Under the pieces are notes generated by a model that was given only the letters and a program-made list of their open reading frames with translations, had not been told where the DNA came from and ran no database searches. From Bartonella rochalimae ATCC BAA-1498 (GTDB lineage Bacteria > Pseudomonadota > Alphaproteobacteria > Rhizobiales > Rhizobiaceae), in NCBI RefSeq assembly GCF_000706645.1, contig NZ_KL407337.1:485070-549069 (forward strand): a stretch of DNA of 64,000 nucleotides, given 5' to 3'. A program made the translations under genes and the position numbers. Positions 38,620-48,952 of the stretch are shown here, one piece after another (position 1 is the first letter of the stretch; each line of letters opens with the position of its first letter).

Positions 38620-39235
38620 TTCTAAAAATGAGGGTCTATTGGTTTCGAGGATAACATCACTAGCTTTATACGGTGATCTTTTTATTGCAAAGAATATTTT
38701 AATCAAATCCTACTTTAGTATATTGATTATACAAAATCTAATTTTAGTGATATTGTCATAAGTAATCATACAAAATACTTTTGTGTATTGAAAGATGATA
38801 TCTTTTAAATTTCGTTTGTCCTTAAATTGATAATACAATGTGTTACAATCTTCTCACTTTTTTAAATATAGAGAATCTATATGAGAAGTATTTTTATTTT
38901 TTCACAATTTAATAAAAACTTCCTTGTATTTAACTTTATTAAATGAATTTCATATACTTATATCACAAATACATTCAATAATCTTTTCTTTCAAATGAAC
39001 GAGCATTTTTAATGCTTCTAGATTTATTGTTGTAATTTAAAAGTGCCATAAATTCTACGAACAATAAATAGTTATTTTCAAAAGATTCTTTTGTTCCTAA
39101 CATTCCTTTAAGTTAATGGAAATTGACTCGATCTTTTCTATTAACTCCTCTGTTTTATGCAGAACGCAATACTAAAAGCTCCCAAAAAACCGATTAACAT
39201 CATTAATGTAAATTTTATAACATCATTATATACTC
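38620..39235 (-). pseudogene. Heavily degraded second copy of dam
   Basis: Reading leftward this stretch aligns over nearly its whole length with the dam gene at 34.5-35.3 kb. On the plus strand, compare TTGTCATAAGTAATCA here with TTGTCATAAGTAATTA there; GAATCTATATGAGAAG with GGATCTATATAAAGGA; and CTCCTCTGTTTTATGCAG with TTCTTCTGTCTTATGCAA. No open frame remains. It is a much older relic than the first copy, and it lies outside the candidate att site. Confidence 0.75.
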
Positions 39236-39482
39236 AAGCATGCAACGGCTAAACTCTTTAATTTTTTGCAGAAAAGAAATAGTTTCCACAACCCATGCTA
39301 ATAATTCAGCGTTCCTTAAACGCTTGCTTCTTAGCACCTATATACAGCACCTATATACATTGTGTATACTTTATTAAGTAATAAAAACTACTCTTTAATA
39401 CGGCAGATATAAACACCCCACAAAAGCCTAATCCTGAATTTATATATTTTTTGAGATTGACAATTTGATCCAAGATTTATAT

Positions 39483-40397
39483 TTACCTTATCAAAGATTT
39501 ATATTCATAAACTCTTTTTTTATGTAGCGAACAAGATACCCGTTTATTATCTACCACGACTGAATTCTTATCAAACCTCTCCAAAATAACTTCGCCCTTC
39601 TTGTTAATAATTGTCCGTTTAGCTTTCGGATTTGATTCTATATATTCATTAAGGCGGTTTACGCTCTGCGTATGTTTGTAAAAAGTGGCTGGAAGATACT
39701 TGTCTAGCTCATCATAAGATACAAAAAAATCTGATTTACATAAGACATTGTTAATATTATCTCTGTGTAGTTTTTCTAATTTATCCATTTCACAATAAAG
39801 CTTTTTAGCTAGAGCCAAACTAAAAATCCCACATTCAGAAGCACTCCGTTGAATATCCATTTCTACTATAGAAAAATGACAATTAGGTAATTGACTTTCT
39901 TCAATGGCCATTTTTACTCTCATTGCTAGTACCGCCGGCTTCATATGCTTGAATGATACAGGCTCAAATAATATCAAAGACATCCTCTCATTGATCATTC
40001 GATGATCGAGAACTGCAAAATGGATTTCGTTATCTCCTAAGCTAACTATCAATCTAGAAAATTGAATCTTATTATCTATTGTGTTTTTTATTAATATAGG
40101 AACATCCTCAGGTGTTGCAGAAAATTTAAGGTTCATTAGTAGATATTTTTCATTTGCTTTCTTTATCAGAGAAGGCATCATTGCTAAATCAAGCTCTCCA
40201 TAAAGCATGTCATACCAACTACCATGCATCATGTCGTTTTCTAGACGCATAATAGTACTTTTTAATGGTTCAGCATTCCAAAATATAAAATTATACTTTT
40301 TTCTAAATCTAGTATTTTCTTTTTTCTGACACACAACATCGCTTTTATTTTTTTTTGAACAACAAATTATGTTTAGTAAATCTTTTAGTTTGGGCAT
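39483..40397 (-). CDS. YopJ-family acetyltransferase-like effector (copy 1)
   Basis: 304 residues. The YopJ catalytic triad is complete: His126 in IHFAVLDHRMINERMS, Glu145 in LILFEP and Cys189 in DIQRSASECGIFSLALAKKL. In this family the enzyme acetylates Ser/Thr/Lys of host kinases, often after activation by inositol hexakisphosphate; that activity is inferred, not shown. A Cys/Lys-rich N-terminus (LLNIICCSKKNKSD) may be membrane-targeting or a secretion signal. Shares the ending HKKRxxEYKSLxR with copy 2 at 44.4 kb. Low G+C gene in an accessory stretch. Confidence 0.87.
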   Translation of the reverse strand: MPKLKDLLNIICCSKKNKSDVVCQKKENTRFRKKYNFIFWNAEPLKSTIMRLENDMMHGSWYDMLYGELDLAMMPSLIKKANEKYLLMNLKFSATPEDVPILIKNTIDNKIQFSRLIVSLGDNEIHFAVLDHRMINERMSLILFEPVSFKHMKPAVLAMRVKMAIEESQLPNCHFSIVEMDIQRSASECGIFSLALAKKLYCEMDKLEKLHRDNINNVLCKSDFFVSYDELDKYLPATFYKHTQSVNRLNEYIESNPKAKRTIINKKGEVILERFDKNSVVVDNKRVSCSLHKKRVYEYKSLIR

Positions 40398-42407
40398 ATA
40401 TTAATTTCCATATTGAGAATTATCACTAGATAATGAACCTCATTTATGACTTTACAATGTTATGCTTTAATCTCTTTTTCATTCTAAAAAATGAGGCAAT
40501 GAAATTGTTTTGTAAAAACTAAGCTGCTTTCTAAAGGAAAATCTGAATTTTCAGAACAATCGCTTAGCTTTTACTAAAGAAAGTCCTACCATTATATCTG
40601 TATTGAAAATTAAGCCACATGCTAGAGCGTCTTTGTACTCTCCTTCAGGCTCACCTACCAAAATTAAAATCACATTCAGCCAGGCCATATATCGTGTTTT
40701 CAAGCCTGTATGAATTTCTTCTTTTCAGCTAAAAGATTTTTCTTGCGTCAGCTATTTCAAGCAGCAGCGCAAAGCTTTTATATTGCAAACAAAACAAACA
40801 ATTATTATCCTATACTGTTTGAAAAACAAGAACGCATAAAATCCCTCATACGAGCTATAACCACTAAGGCTTTTAAAAAGTCCGTAATTTTATTCATAAA
40901 ACCAGCCATTCATAATATCGTGACATATAAAATAGAAAATATGAGAATACCTGTACTCTTAAACAGATTTTATTTGCTTATTCAATATCTCAATAGGCCT
41001 TTGATATCTTCAACAGAACAATTATTAACTTGTTTATCACTATAATAAACAGATTGTGTTCGTAAATAAAGCCTATCTTCAAACTCTTCATATTGATGTC
41101 TTACCAAGAAAGCCTTGTGTGTTTGTTGCTAGCATTTCAAATGCTGATCCTTATTCAAAAATCAATGTTTTTAGAAATTTGGCAGAGCGTTACCATACTA
41201 ATAAAAGAATAATTTTCAAAATCTTACTCAAAAATGCTAATCATATTTAAATTATGAAAAGCGATTTCATAGTTTCTTAATACAAGTAAGAAAAGAAAAA
41301 TTCATTGTACAGTTAACTCTTAGAAAACAAAATACAATGCAAAAATTCCATAGAAATAACATGAAACATTTGTTGTAAAGTATTGGAAATAGATAAGCGT
41401 TTTATAAATTTTATGAACATAAAGACGGCACAAGAGAGAGCTTAAAAACTATCAACATCATAATATTTATAAGGTTTTAGATTATAATACCAGGTATAGC
41501 TATATAAATAAATGTAGATTTATGAAGAAGCAAACGCTTATAAATAAACTTAAATACAAACCACTCATCAATGAAGAAATAAAGATTATATAAAATCAAA
41601 TTATTATTAATTTATTTTAGTTAGTTATCTTGGAACTGATCTGAAGAGAAAGGCAATAGTATAATTTCTCAAAATAAATAAACTAGCTCACCCTCTTCAT
41701 TTCATCTAAAAATCTTAAAGAATTATTAGTATTGATACAGCTAAAGATATCATTACTGCACGGTTTAAGAAATCAATTCCTAAAAAATTAGGAATCGCTA
41801 CATCTCATTTTTACAAAAATCTTGATCAGGAATATTAAAACAACTTACTGTTGTAAAAAAATTATATAATACTTCAAAAACTTTAGATTATAGAGTCTAT
41901 CCTAATCTCATTGTAATTTTTAAATTCTTCTTCAGCTCGTGTACTGATAAAGTTCTATTTTCCAAGCTAATAATTAATTTGTTCAAATGAGCTTTTAAAA
42001 ATCTTTATAGAATAATCAACAATGTATGTTAAAGAAAGATCTTCCTAAACTAGTTTAAGTAGTTTTCTCGTCATCAGTGCCATTTTGTATAAATTTTCCC
42101 TTAACATAATTTAAAGACTACTTTCAAACTATCTTTTAATGCCACCATAACATCATTAAATGGATTCTAATCATGTAAAATTGCAGATTAACATTCCCCT
42201 CCACACTTCTAAATTTTTCTGTTTAAATAAAATCAAGAGCGCTATCTGAATCTTTCAAGCTGTCCAACACTCTTTCTTTGAATTCAACAATAAAAGACTA
42301 ATCATAGCACTTCTCTTCACATCTGAATGAGATAACACCTAACGCTTAGCCCCCCCCAACTTGAAAGGTCTTAAAAAACTCCTATAAATGAAATGGAAAA
42401 ACACATT
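40398..42407. other. 2 kb AT-rich stretch with gene relics
   Basis: No intact gene. Short plus-strand peptides look protein-like but are broken by stops, for example SPTIISVLKIKPHARASLYS near 40.6 kb and ADPYSKINVFRNLAERYHTN near 41.15 kb, and a fragment ARFKKSIPKKLGIATSHFYK near 41.8 kb. I cannot assign these to families. Probably decayed accessory genes between the two effector genes. Confidence 0.5.
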
Positions 42408-44033
42408 TTAACAAACCATAGCTGTCGCCTTTAAAGCATTCGCTCTAAGTACTTGTATTTTCTTTTGTATTTCTTTGACTTTCCCAATAGTTTTTATAAT
42501 TGCCTTTGCTTTACTTTCTGATATGCTAATACTTTTAGCAAGTTCTTCATAGTTCTTATCATTGATTGCCTTACATTCACATGGTGAAAGACGGTGATTA
42601 ACTTTAATGATAAAATCAGAGATACTTTTATTAAGAAATGAAAGACTCCATGATTTCAGAGCTTTTTCCCACATATCTTCTGGCATATCAAGAATGCATT
42701 GCACTTCCTTGCTGGGCATTTTTACTACCTGTCCACAACGTTTTTGTCTTTCTTTATACTCCTTTAAGATTTGATTTCTAGAATCTTCTACAATATTTGC
42801 ATAATTTTTAATTTCATTACTCAGTTTACAAAAACTTTGATTAGTAGCTTTAGTTTTTTTACTTATGAAATACTTTTTGTTATCACAACATGCCATAATT
42901 TGTTCAGAAAACACCTCCCCTAAATTCGGATCCATATCAATCATGTTTATTATCTCGTTCAATTGATCCGAATGTCCATAAATAAATCTTGCACAATGCT
43001 GGATTTTATCTCGTTGCTCTCGAACAGAACTATATTCTAAAATTTTTTCAATCATTTCATCTTCACTCAAAGCAGCTAATTTTTCTTCTGGGATAAAAAT
43101 TTCTTTAAGATCTTTAGTATCTAAAGCTGTAAAAATGAAATCACTACCAAGTTTGAATGTCCTTAATTGTTCTGGTGTAAGGGAATCTTTATTGGAGAGG
43201 ATACAAGTATCTCCCGCTTCTATTACAATAAAATCTGAAGCAAGGAATTTACCAATCCCCTTATAGGTTTCACCTTCTCTCGCTACTGTAATCAACTTTT
43301 CATTCGAATCAAAGATATTATATTCTTTGGCATTGCTTATGAATTGCTTTAAAATACCGACCTTTTCTGGATTGGAAATATCTTCAAACAAATGTTGCAA
43401 AGGCTTCATATATGCGTTTTTTGTAACCTCAACACTCACATATGTCATGCGCTTTGTTGTTGTAGCGGAAAAGTCAAGTTTATAGCCTACAGATCTGGCT
43501 AGCTTTACAAAAAACAATCTTTGTACGCGTCCATTACCTTCCCTAAAAGGATGAATATAATTGATAGAGCCAAATATTTTTGCTGCATTATGAACAAATT
43601 CTTCACGCGATAAGCCTCTCAAATAATTCTTCTCAGAGAGTTTTTGATCGATGAAATCTAAACCTTCCTTAATCTCTGAACCAAATGCAAAACCAAAATC
43701 GGAATCACACTTTGCCATGGAGGGCATCACAGCCCTTGTACCATCTAAAAATGTAAATGGAACATCACGGGTGCACCCAGCCCATTCCAATGCATGCTGA
43801 AATAAACGTTTATGCAAATACTTTAGATAAGAAGAATCAAACCGCTCTGGAGCAGGTTCTTCTAGCACCTTAACAGTTTCTTTTAATGCATCATGCGTCA
43901 TTCTCTCCTCGAACTTTTGAAGCTCCATGATTCCATATTTATTCTTCAACACTCTACTGTCAGGATAGACATAATTTTTAGGAGAAGGGATGTTAATATC
44001 CTCCAACTTTATCATCATTTCACTTTTCTTCAT
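42408..44033 (-). CDS. FIC-OB-BID effector of the Bartonella Bep type (BepA-like)
   Basis: 541 residues. An N-terminal FIC domain carries the full active-site motif HPFREGNGRVQR (residues 161-172, catalytic His161) and a flap region FTFLDGTRAVMPSMAKCDSD, so AMP transfer is likely. Residues of about 220-310 fit the OB fold. The C-terminal part (about 340-541) matches the BID translocation domain, for example PNLGEVFSEQIMACCD, LSNEIKNYANIVEDSRNQIL and AKSISISESKAKAIIKTIGK, and ends in a short basic-poor tail. Beps are injected by the VirB/VirD4 type IV system, none of which is in the window. No small BiaA-like antitoxin gene is apparent upstream; the 44034-44446 gap shows no other gene. Confidence 0.9.
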   Translation of the reverse strand: MKKSEMMIKLEDINIPSPKNYVYPDSRVLKNKYGIMELQKFEERMTHDALKETVKVLEEPAPERFDSSYLKYLHKRLFQHALEWAGCTRDVPFTFLDGTRAVMPSMAKCDSDFGFAFGSEIKEGLDFIDQKLSEKNYLRGLSREEFVHNAAKIFGSINYIHPFREGNGRVQRLFFVKLARSVGYKLDFSATTTKRMTYVSVEVTKNAYMKPLQHLFEDISNPEKVGILKQFISNAKEYNIFDSNEKLITVAREGETYKGIGKFLASDFIVIEAGDTCILSNKDSLTPEQLRTFKLGSDFIFTALDTKDLKEIFIPEEKLAALSEDEMIEKILEYSSVREQRDKIQHCARFIYGHSDQLNEIINMIDMDPNLGEVFSEQIMACCDNKKYFISKKTKATNQSFCKLSNEIKNYANIVEDSRNQILKEYKERQKRCGQVVKMPSKEVQCILDMPEDMWEKALKSWSLSFLNKSISDFIIKVNHRLSPCECKAINDKNYEELAKSISISESKAKAIIKTIGKVKEIQKKIQVLRANALKATAMVC

Positions 44034-44446
44034 AACAACATTTCTCTAATTTAGATCTATACAATACCCCCTCATATATCTTCATCAAATTTTAAATCTT
44101 TTAAGATAAGAAAATACACCTTGTCCATTTACAATAAAAGCTCATGATCTATATTCACTAATTCGTAACACAATTGTAATTTTTTATATTGAAGTGTTAA
44201 GAATTATAAAATCATCAGTTAATATTTTCATACACTCTGATTTGCTTTTTAATTCGCTTGTATAAAAAGATATATCTTTATACTTTGCACTCTATACTGT
44301 ACTAATACTAAACACTTGATTGTAGTAAATATTTTCCTAATTTACAAACAAAACGTATAAAACTAAGTGAATTTTCCAAAATTAATAGGTCTTAATCCAT
44401 AACTTTTCCTTCATTCATATTAGCTAATAATATCTAAGAAATTTTA

Positions 44447-45298
44447 TCATCTCATTAATGATTTATATTCAGTAATCCTTTTTTTGTGTGCTGATGCAGA
44501 CATATTTTTACCCCTTTTTACCATTGTATGTCTTTCAAATCTCTCAAAAATGGTTTCATTTTTTTTGTTAACGATTTCTTTTTCAGATCCTGGATTTTTT
44601 TTCACATATTCCTCAAGACGCTTCAAACCTTGTACGTGTTTATAAAAGTCGATTGGAAGATATGTATCTAATAAATCATGAGATAAATAAACATCTCTAT
44701 CCCACCGATCACCTTTAATATTATCTCTATGCAGTTTTTCTAATTTATCAGATCGAAGATAAAGTTTTTTAGCGAGAGCTAAACTAAAAATTCCACATTC
44801 AGACATACTTCGCTGAATGTCCATTTCTACAATAGAACAATAAAAATCAGGCAATTGGAAACCTTCAATGGCTTTTTTTACATTTGATATTAGTACCAAA
44901 GAAACCTCATTATTACATCTTGTGCACTCAAATAATATAAAGGAAAGTTTATTGTTGATAGTTTTATGATCAATTACTACAAAATGGGGCATAACATCAG
45001 TCAGTACATTCACTATAAACCTCGAAGATTGAATCCCATCACCGATTGTTTTTTGCACAGATGCCGCCAAATCTTTAAATGTCGTAACAAGCCTAAGATT
45101 CATCTCTGGGTATTTATTGTTTGCCTGCTTTATTAAAGCAGGCATCATTTTAAAATCGATATCTGAATAAATTTCTTCTATCCACTTTCCATTAAAGATA
45201 TCATTCTCCAAACGAATAATAAGATCTTCTAATGTCTCATTTCCTTCAGCGATTAAGGAGTCATTAGCCTGAGTAATTGGACTTGATGACTGCAACAT
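44447..45298 (-). CDS. YopJ-family acetyltransferase-like effector (copy 2)
   Basis: 283 residues from the ATG at 45298. Catalytic triad: His105 in PHFVVIDHKTINNKLSF, Glu124 in ILFEC and Cys168 in DIQRSMSECGIFSLALAKKL. The central and C-terminal parts are clearly homologous to copy 1 (KLEKLHRDNI, FYKH, INKK/VNKK, ending EYKSLMR), but the N-termini differ, as expected if they carry secretion or targeting signals. The two copies flank the FIC-BID gene on the same strand. Host targets unknown. Confidence 0.87.
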   Translation of the reverse strand: MLQSSSPITQANDSLIAEGNETLEDLIIRLENDIFNGKWIEEIYSDIDFKMMPALIKQANNKYPEMNLRLVTTFKDLAASVQKTIGDGIQSSRFIVNVLTDVMPHFVVIDHKTINNKLSFILFECTRCNNEVSLVLISNVKKAIEGFQLPDFYCSIVEMDIQRSMSECGIFSLALAKKLYLRSDKLEKLHRDNIKGDRWDRDVYLSHDLLDTYLPIDFYKHVQGLKRLEEYVKKNPGSEKEIVNKKNETIFERFERHTMVKRGKNMSASAHKKRITEYKSLMR

Positions 45299-45450
45299 AA
45301 CACAAACCTCCATATCAAATAATTGAGTTTTGCACTCAAACTAAAGACATTTCGTATTAAAGCCTCATATGCTGAAAAGTAACAACGACAAAATGTACAG
45401 AAACAAAAACGTCATCGTTGATAGAACTGTTCAATGAGCTAATCTAAAAT

Positions 45451-46254
45451 TCAAAATTTACAAGCTACACCAAAATAAAAGGCATTGCTTTTATAGCTAA
45501 CGTTCATATTATTATTTACAAATTCCTTTTTACCGAAATCTGAATAATTGTATTCTGCACGTAAAATAAAATTATCAGTTATTGCAAAATCTAAACCACC
45601 ACCAATGGTATAACCATTCATTATCTTTGAATTGGAAGTTGATAATACAGGGGGCGTCTTTTCTAATGAACTTCTTGTCAATGAATTATTTTTCGATGGC
45701 ACAAAAAACTTTAAATAAGTACTCTGAAGCTTTGTCACAGAAATACCACCAGCAATATAAGGCATAACACGATCAAAACTAAACCCAATACGCCCGCGTA
45801 TAGCACTAAGCCATTTTTGTTGTAAGCTTTGTTTTATATCAAAATCTATCTGACTCTTCTTATTATTATCAGCTTTTAAAGAAGCAATAATATCAATAAC
45901 TTTTGTATCCTTTGCGCCAGACCAATTTATATCGGTATCAAAGCCCAAAACAAAACCATTGTTAATATTAATATTTAAACCTGTATAAAGACCACCTACA
46001 ACACCTGAGAGCTTAGGTGATGATTGATTTTGAAATATAATGTTATGCTTTACATTATTTGAGTCTATAAAACTCGACGTACTCTGACCTGAAAAAACAC
46101 CAATTTTCCCACCAAAATAAAAACCTGTCCACGAAAAAGTAGACGACAAAACAACAGGTGAAGCAGTATATGATTGATAAGGAATCACAAAGTCTGTTGC
46201 CTGAACTATAGAAATTGAGAACAATGTAAAAACAGACGCTGTTAAATATTTCAT
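45451..46254 (-). CDS. Omp25/hemin-binding-type outer membrane beta-barrel protein
   Basis: 267 residues from the ATG at 46254: signal peptide MKYLTASVFTLFSISIVQA, then TDFVIPYQSYTASPVVLSST and FSWTGFYFGGKIGVFSGQ, the N-terminal strand pattern of the Omp25/31 and Bartonella Hbp family. RGRIGFSFDRVMPYIAGGIS and GYTIGGGLDFAITDNFILRA are conserved strands, and the C-terminus ends in Phe (YFGVACKF), the beta-barrel assembly signal. Hbp proteins bind hemin; whether this one does cannot be told. Confidence 0.85.
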   Translation of the reverse strand: MKYLTASVFTLFSISIVQATDFVIPYQSYTASPVVLSSTFSWTGFYFGGKIGVFSGQSTSSFIDSNNVKHNIIFQNQSSPKLSGVVGGLYTGLNININNGFVLGFDTDINWSGAKDTKVIDIIASLKADNNKKSQIDFDIKQSLQQKWLSAIRGRIGFSFDRVMPYIAGGISVTKLQSTYLKFFVPSKNNSLTRSSLEKTPPVLSTSNSKIMNGYTIGGGLDFAITDNFILRAEYNYSDFGKKEFVNNNMNVSYKSNAFYFGVACKF

Positions 46255-46740
46255 ACAAAACTCCGAAAATAAAACTATAGACATATAATATTACATTTTT
46301 CTTTCAACAAATCTGCAGCATAAATAACACAATTATAGAAAATAATTAAAATATTGCTGAATTTATAGCTTTCTATAGTTCTATAATAAAGCCATCAGGC
46401 ATTAATCAATATTATTTATTAATAACATATTGATTTCTAAAAATATAATATAACTACAAAATGTTTTTAAATGCTTGAGATAATTAAACAAAGCATTACC
46501 TATGCTTTTAATTATTAGAAATTAGGAGGTTTTTAATTCAAAATAGATATATTCGAACTGCAACTAACCTACTTTTAGAAAAAGCGTTATCTGTCAGATC
46601 TTAATTAAAGCAGCAAGCAGTAATTTTATAACTAAGTAAGAATTCAAATTGTTACACAATAAATAATACTTTTCAATAATGACATAAGAGTATTTAGATA
46701 CTAAATACAATCGATCGTTACATTGCCTTGAATAGATAAC
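46255..46740. other. AT-rich gap without a recognisable gene
   Basis: 486 bases between the outer membrane protein start and the pdxJ stop. I see no gene. The part next to 46254 must contain the promoter of the outer membrane protein gene, but no -35/-10 pair stands out. Confidence 0.45.
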
Positions 46741-47475
46741 TTATGCCAATAACCGAATGAAACGCTGAACAGTTTCATGCATTCCATATTCTAATGCATC
46801 AGCAATAAGTCCGTGTCCAATAGAAACTTCATTAATCCAAGGAATCCGATTAACAAGGGCAGGAAGATTAGCAATTGTTAGATCATGGCCTGCATTAATA
46901 TGTAATTGTAATTCTCTTGCTTTTTGTGCTGCCAAAGCTAATTTATCTAACTCCTGTGTTTGTTTTTCTTCATCATCAAACGCACCACCATAAGGTCCAG
47001 TATAAAATTCTACATAATCAGCGCCAATAGCTTTAGCAATATCGAGATCGTCTAAAACTGTATTAGCAAATAATGACACACGAATATTTTTTGCTTTTAA
47101 GCGCTGAATAACAGGCGCTAAAAATTCTGCACTGCTAGCAAAATCCCAACCGTGATCGGAAGTGGACTGATCTGGAGTGTCAGGAACAAGAGTAATTTGA
47201 TCAGCATATTTTTCTGCTAAATCTAAAAATGTATCACTTGGATAACCTTCAATATTAAATTCAGCATTAGGAAAAGCATTATTCATTAAAAAACGTATTT
47301 TTGGTAAATCAACAAAACGGATATGTCTTTCATCCGGACGTGGATGGACCGTCAAGCCTGCTGCGCCAGCAGAAAGCGCTATATATCCAATGTTTTCAAT
47401 GCTTGGCCATGGAAGATTACGCCTATTGCGCAAAACAGCAACAGCATTAAGATTAACTGAAAGTTTTATTACCAC
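46741..47475 (-). CDS. pdxJ: Pyridoxine 5'-phosphate synthase
   Basis: Last step of the DXP-dependent vitamin B6 pathway: condenses 1-deoxyxylulose 5-phosphate with 3-amino-2-oxopropyl phosphate. GTG start, then [20 protein letters not shown] (phosphate and substrate site), [45 protein letters not shown] and HINAGHDLT, all TIM-barrel active-site segments. 244 residues, family length. Confidence 0.96.
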   Translation of the reverse strand: MVIKLSVNLNAVAVLRNRRNLPWPSIENIGYIALSAGAAGLTVHPRPDERHIRFVDLPKIRFLMNNAFPNAEFNIEGYPSDTFLDLAEKYADQITLVPDTPDQSTSDHGWDFASSAEFLAPVIQRLKAKNIRVSLFANTVLDDLDIAKAIGADYVEFYTGPYGGAFDDEEKQTQELDKLALAAQKARELQLHINAGHDLTIANLPALVNRIPWINEVSIGHGLIADALEYGMHETVQRFIRLLA

Positions 47476-47555
47476 ACACTATCCTACTTCTATAATACTC
47501 TGATGTTAAGAAGAAACATATCTAAACATAATATCAAACAATAAAATATCTTGTG

Positions 47556-48677
47556 CTATCGAACAATTGTTAAGCGCTCTGCTGCCCGTGTAATTCCTGT
47601 ATAAAGCCATCGTGCGTACATATCACGAAATGCAAAACTTTCATCAAACAAAACCACATTATCCCATTGAGATCCCTGAGCTTTATGGACTGTCAAAGCA
47701 TATCCATAATCAAAATCATCATATCGTTTTTTTAATTGCCATGAAATCTGATTATCAGGATTCTCAAAGATTGCTTTTAAAAGCTTAACTTTTGCTACCC
47801 CACGTTCACTATCTTCCGGCTTAATAATAAGATTTATACCTGGTTTAACAGTTTCTTTCTGTGAAGTCATAACTTTCCATAAAGAACCATTCAATAAACC
47901 TTTAGTAGGATCATTTCGTAAGCATACAAGTTTATCTCCAGCCTGTGGATAATCCGTTGTAAATCCCTTTAATTCACGTAAACGTTTATTATAAAGATAA
48001 CGCGTTCGATTAATACCTACTAAAAGTTGATCAGCTTCCAGTACTAATTGTTGGTTAACCTCTTTACGAGTAACAACACGTGCTAAACCATAATCTCCAT
48101 AAGAAATATCACGTCCCTCACGCACATCCATAGCTAAACGAATAATCGGATTATCACGTGCTTGTCTATGAATTTCTGATAACAGAAAATCTGGCGTGCT
48201 TTCAGAAAAAAAACCTCCTCCCGATATGGGAGGTAACTGACCAGGATCACCAAGAACCAGAATTGGTGTTCGAAAACTCATTAAATCACGCGCTAATTGC
48301 TCATCAACCATTGAGCATTCATCAACAATAACAAGTTTAGCTTGTGCAACTGGACTTTGTCGATTCAATGCGAATGTTGGTGTAAGGGATGTTTTACCTG
48401 TTACTTCATCAGACACTTCTTCTTCACCGCGAGGGCAATAAATTAATGAATGAATAGTGCGAGCATTACTAGCCCCCTTAGAACGTAAAACTTCGGCTGC
48501 CTTACCTGTAAAGGCAGTAAATTGAACAGGACCGTCAACTGTTTCAGCAAAATAACGAGCAAGTGTTGTTTTTCCAGTTCCTGCATAACCAAAAAGCCGA
48601 AAAATAGGTGATTTCCCATTTTTCAACCACGCGGCTACAGCCTTTAATGCATTATCCTGTTCTGATGAAAACTGCAT
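47556..48677 (-). CDS. RecD-like ATP-dependent DNA helicase/exonuclease (AAA_30)
   Basis: 373 residues, superfamily 1 helicase core: Walker A LFGYAGTGKTTLAR, motif Ia FTAFTGKAAEVLRSKGA, Walker B VIVDECSMVD, motif III LVLGDPGQLPP, and a C-terminal UvrD-like part YALTVHKAQGSQWDNVV and YTGITRAAERLTIVR. It lacks the long N-terminal region of RecD and matches the short phage-Dda/RecD2-like proteins common in Rhizobiales. Probable role in repair or recombination; exact substrate unknown. Confidence 0.87.
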   Translation of the reverse strand: MQFSSEQDNALKAVAAWLKNGKSPIFRLFGYAGTGKTTLARYFAETVDGPVQFTAFTGKAAEVLRSKGASNARTIHSLIYCPRGEEEVSDEVTGKTSLTPTFALNRQSPVAQAKLVIVDECSMVDEQLARDLMSFRTPILVLGDPGQLPPISGGGFFSESTPDFLLSEIHRQARDNPIIRLAMDVREGRDISYGDYGLARVVTRKEVNQQLVLEADQLLVGINRTRYLYNKRLRELKGFTTDYPQAGDKLVCLRNDPTKGLLNGSLWKVMTSQKETVKPGINLIIKPEDSERGVAKVKLLKAIFENPDNQISWQLKKRYDDFDYGYALTVHKAQGSQWDNVVLFDESFAFRDMYARWLYTGITRAAERLTIVR

Positions 48678-48952
48678 AACCTATAAAATGAGATTCGTAC
48701 AAAAAGTGCAAGCACTCTAAAAATTGACATTACTGTAAGTAAAAAAATTTTATACGTATAATATTTGCTAAGCTAAAATCTATTATTGTTACACCTGTAT
48801 GCATATTGAAATCATTTCTAAATAAAGCAACTAAAATAAAATATTTTAAATCTTAATTGTCACGATTTTCTTTCTTCATATGATTATCTTCAAAAGAAAT
48901 TTCATCTAAAATACCCTCTTCTCTTTAAGCTATCTTCAAACTTTTAATATTT

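Noticed and set aside
38641..39235. A non-coding RNA or regulatory region beyond the integrase
   Set aside because: Stepwise comparison with the dam gene at 34.5-35.3 kb explains the sequence as a decayed gene copy.
40710..41045. 111-codon plus-strand frame between effector genes
   Set aside because: No ribosome site or motif. The different-frame peptide just upstream looks more protein-like, so this is at best part of a relic.
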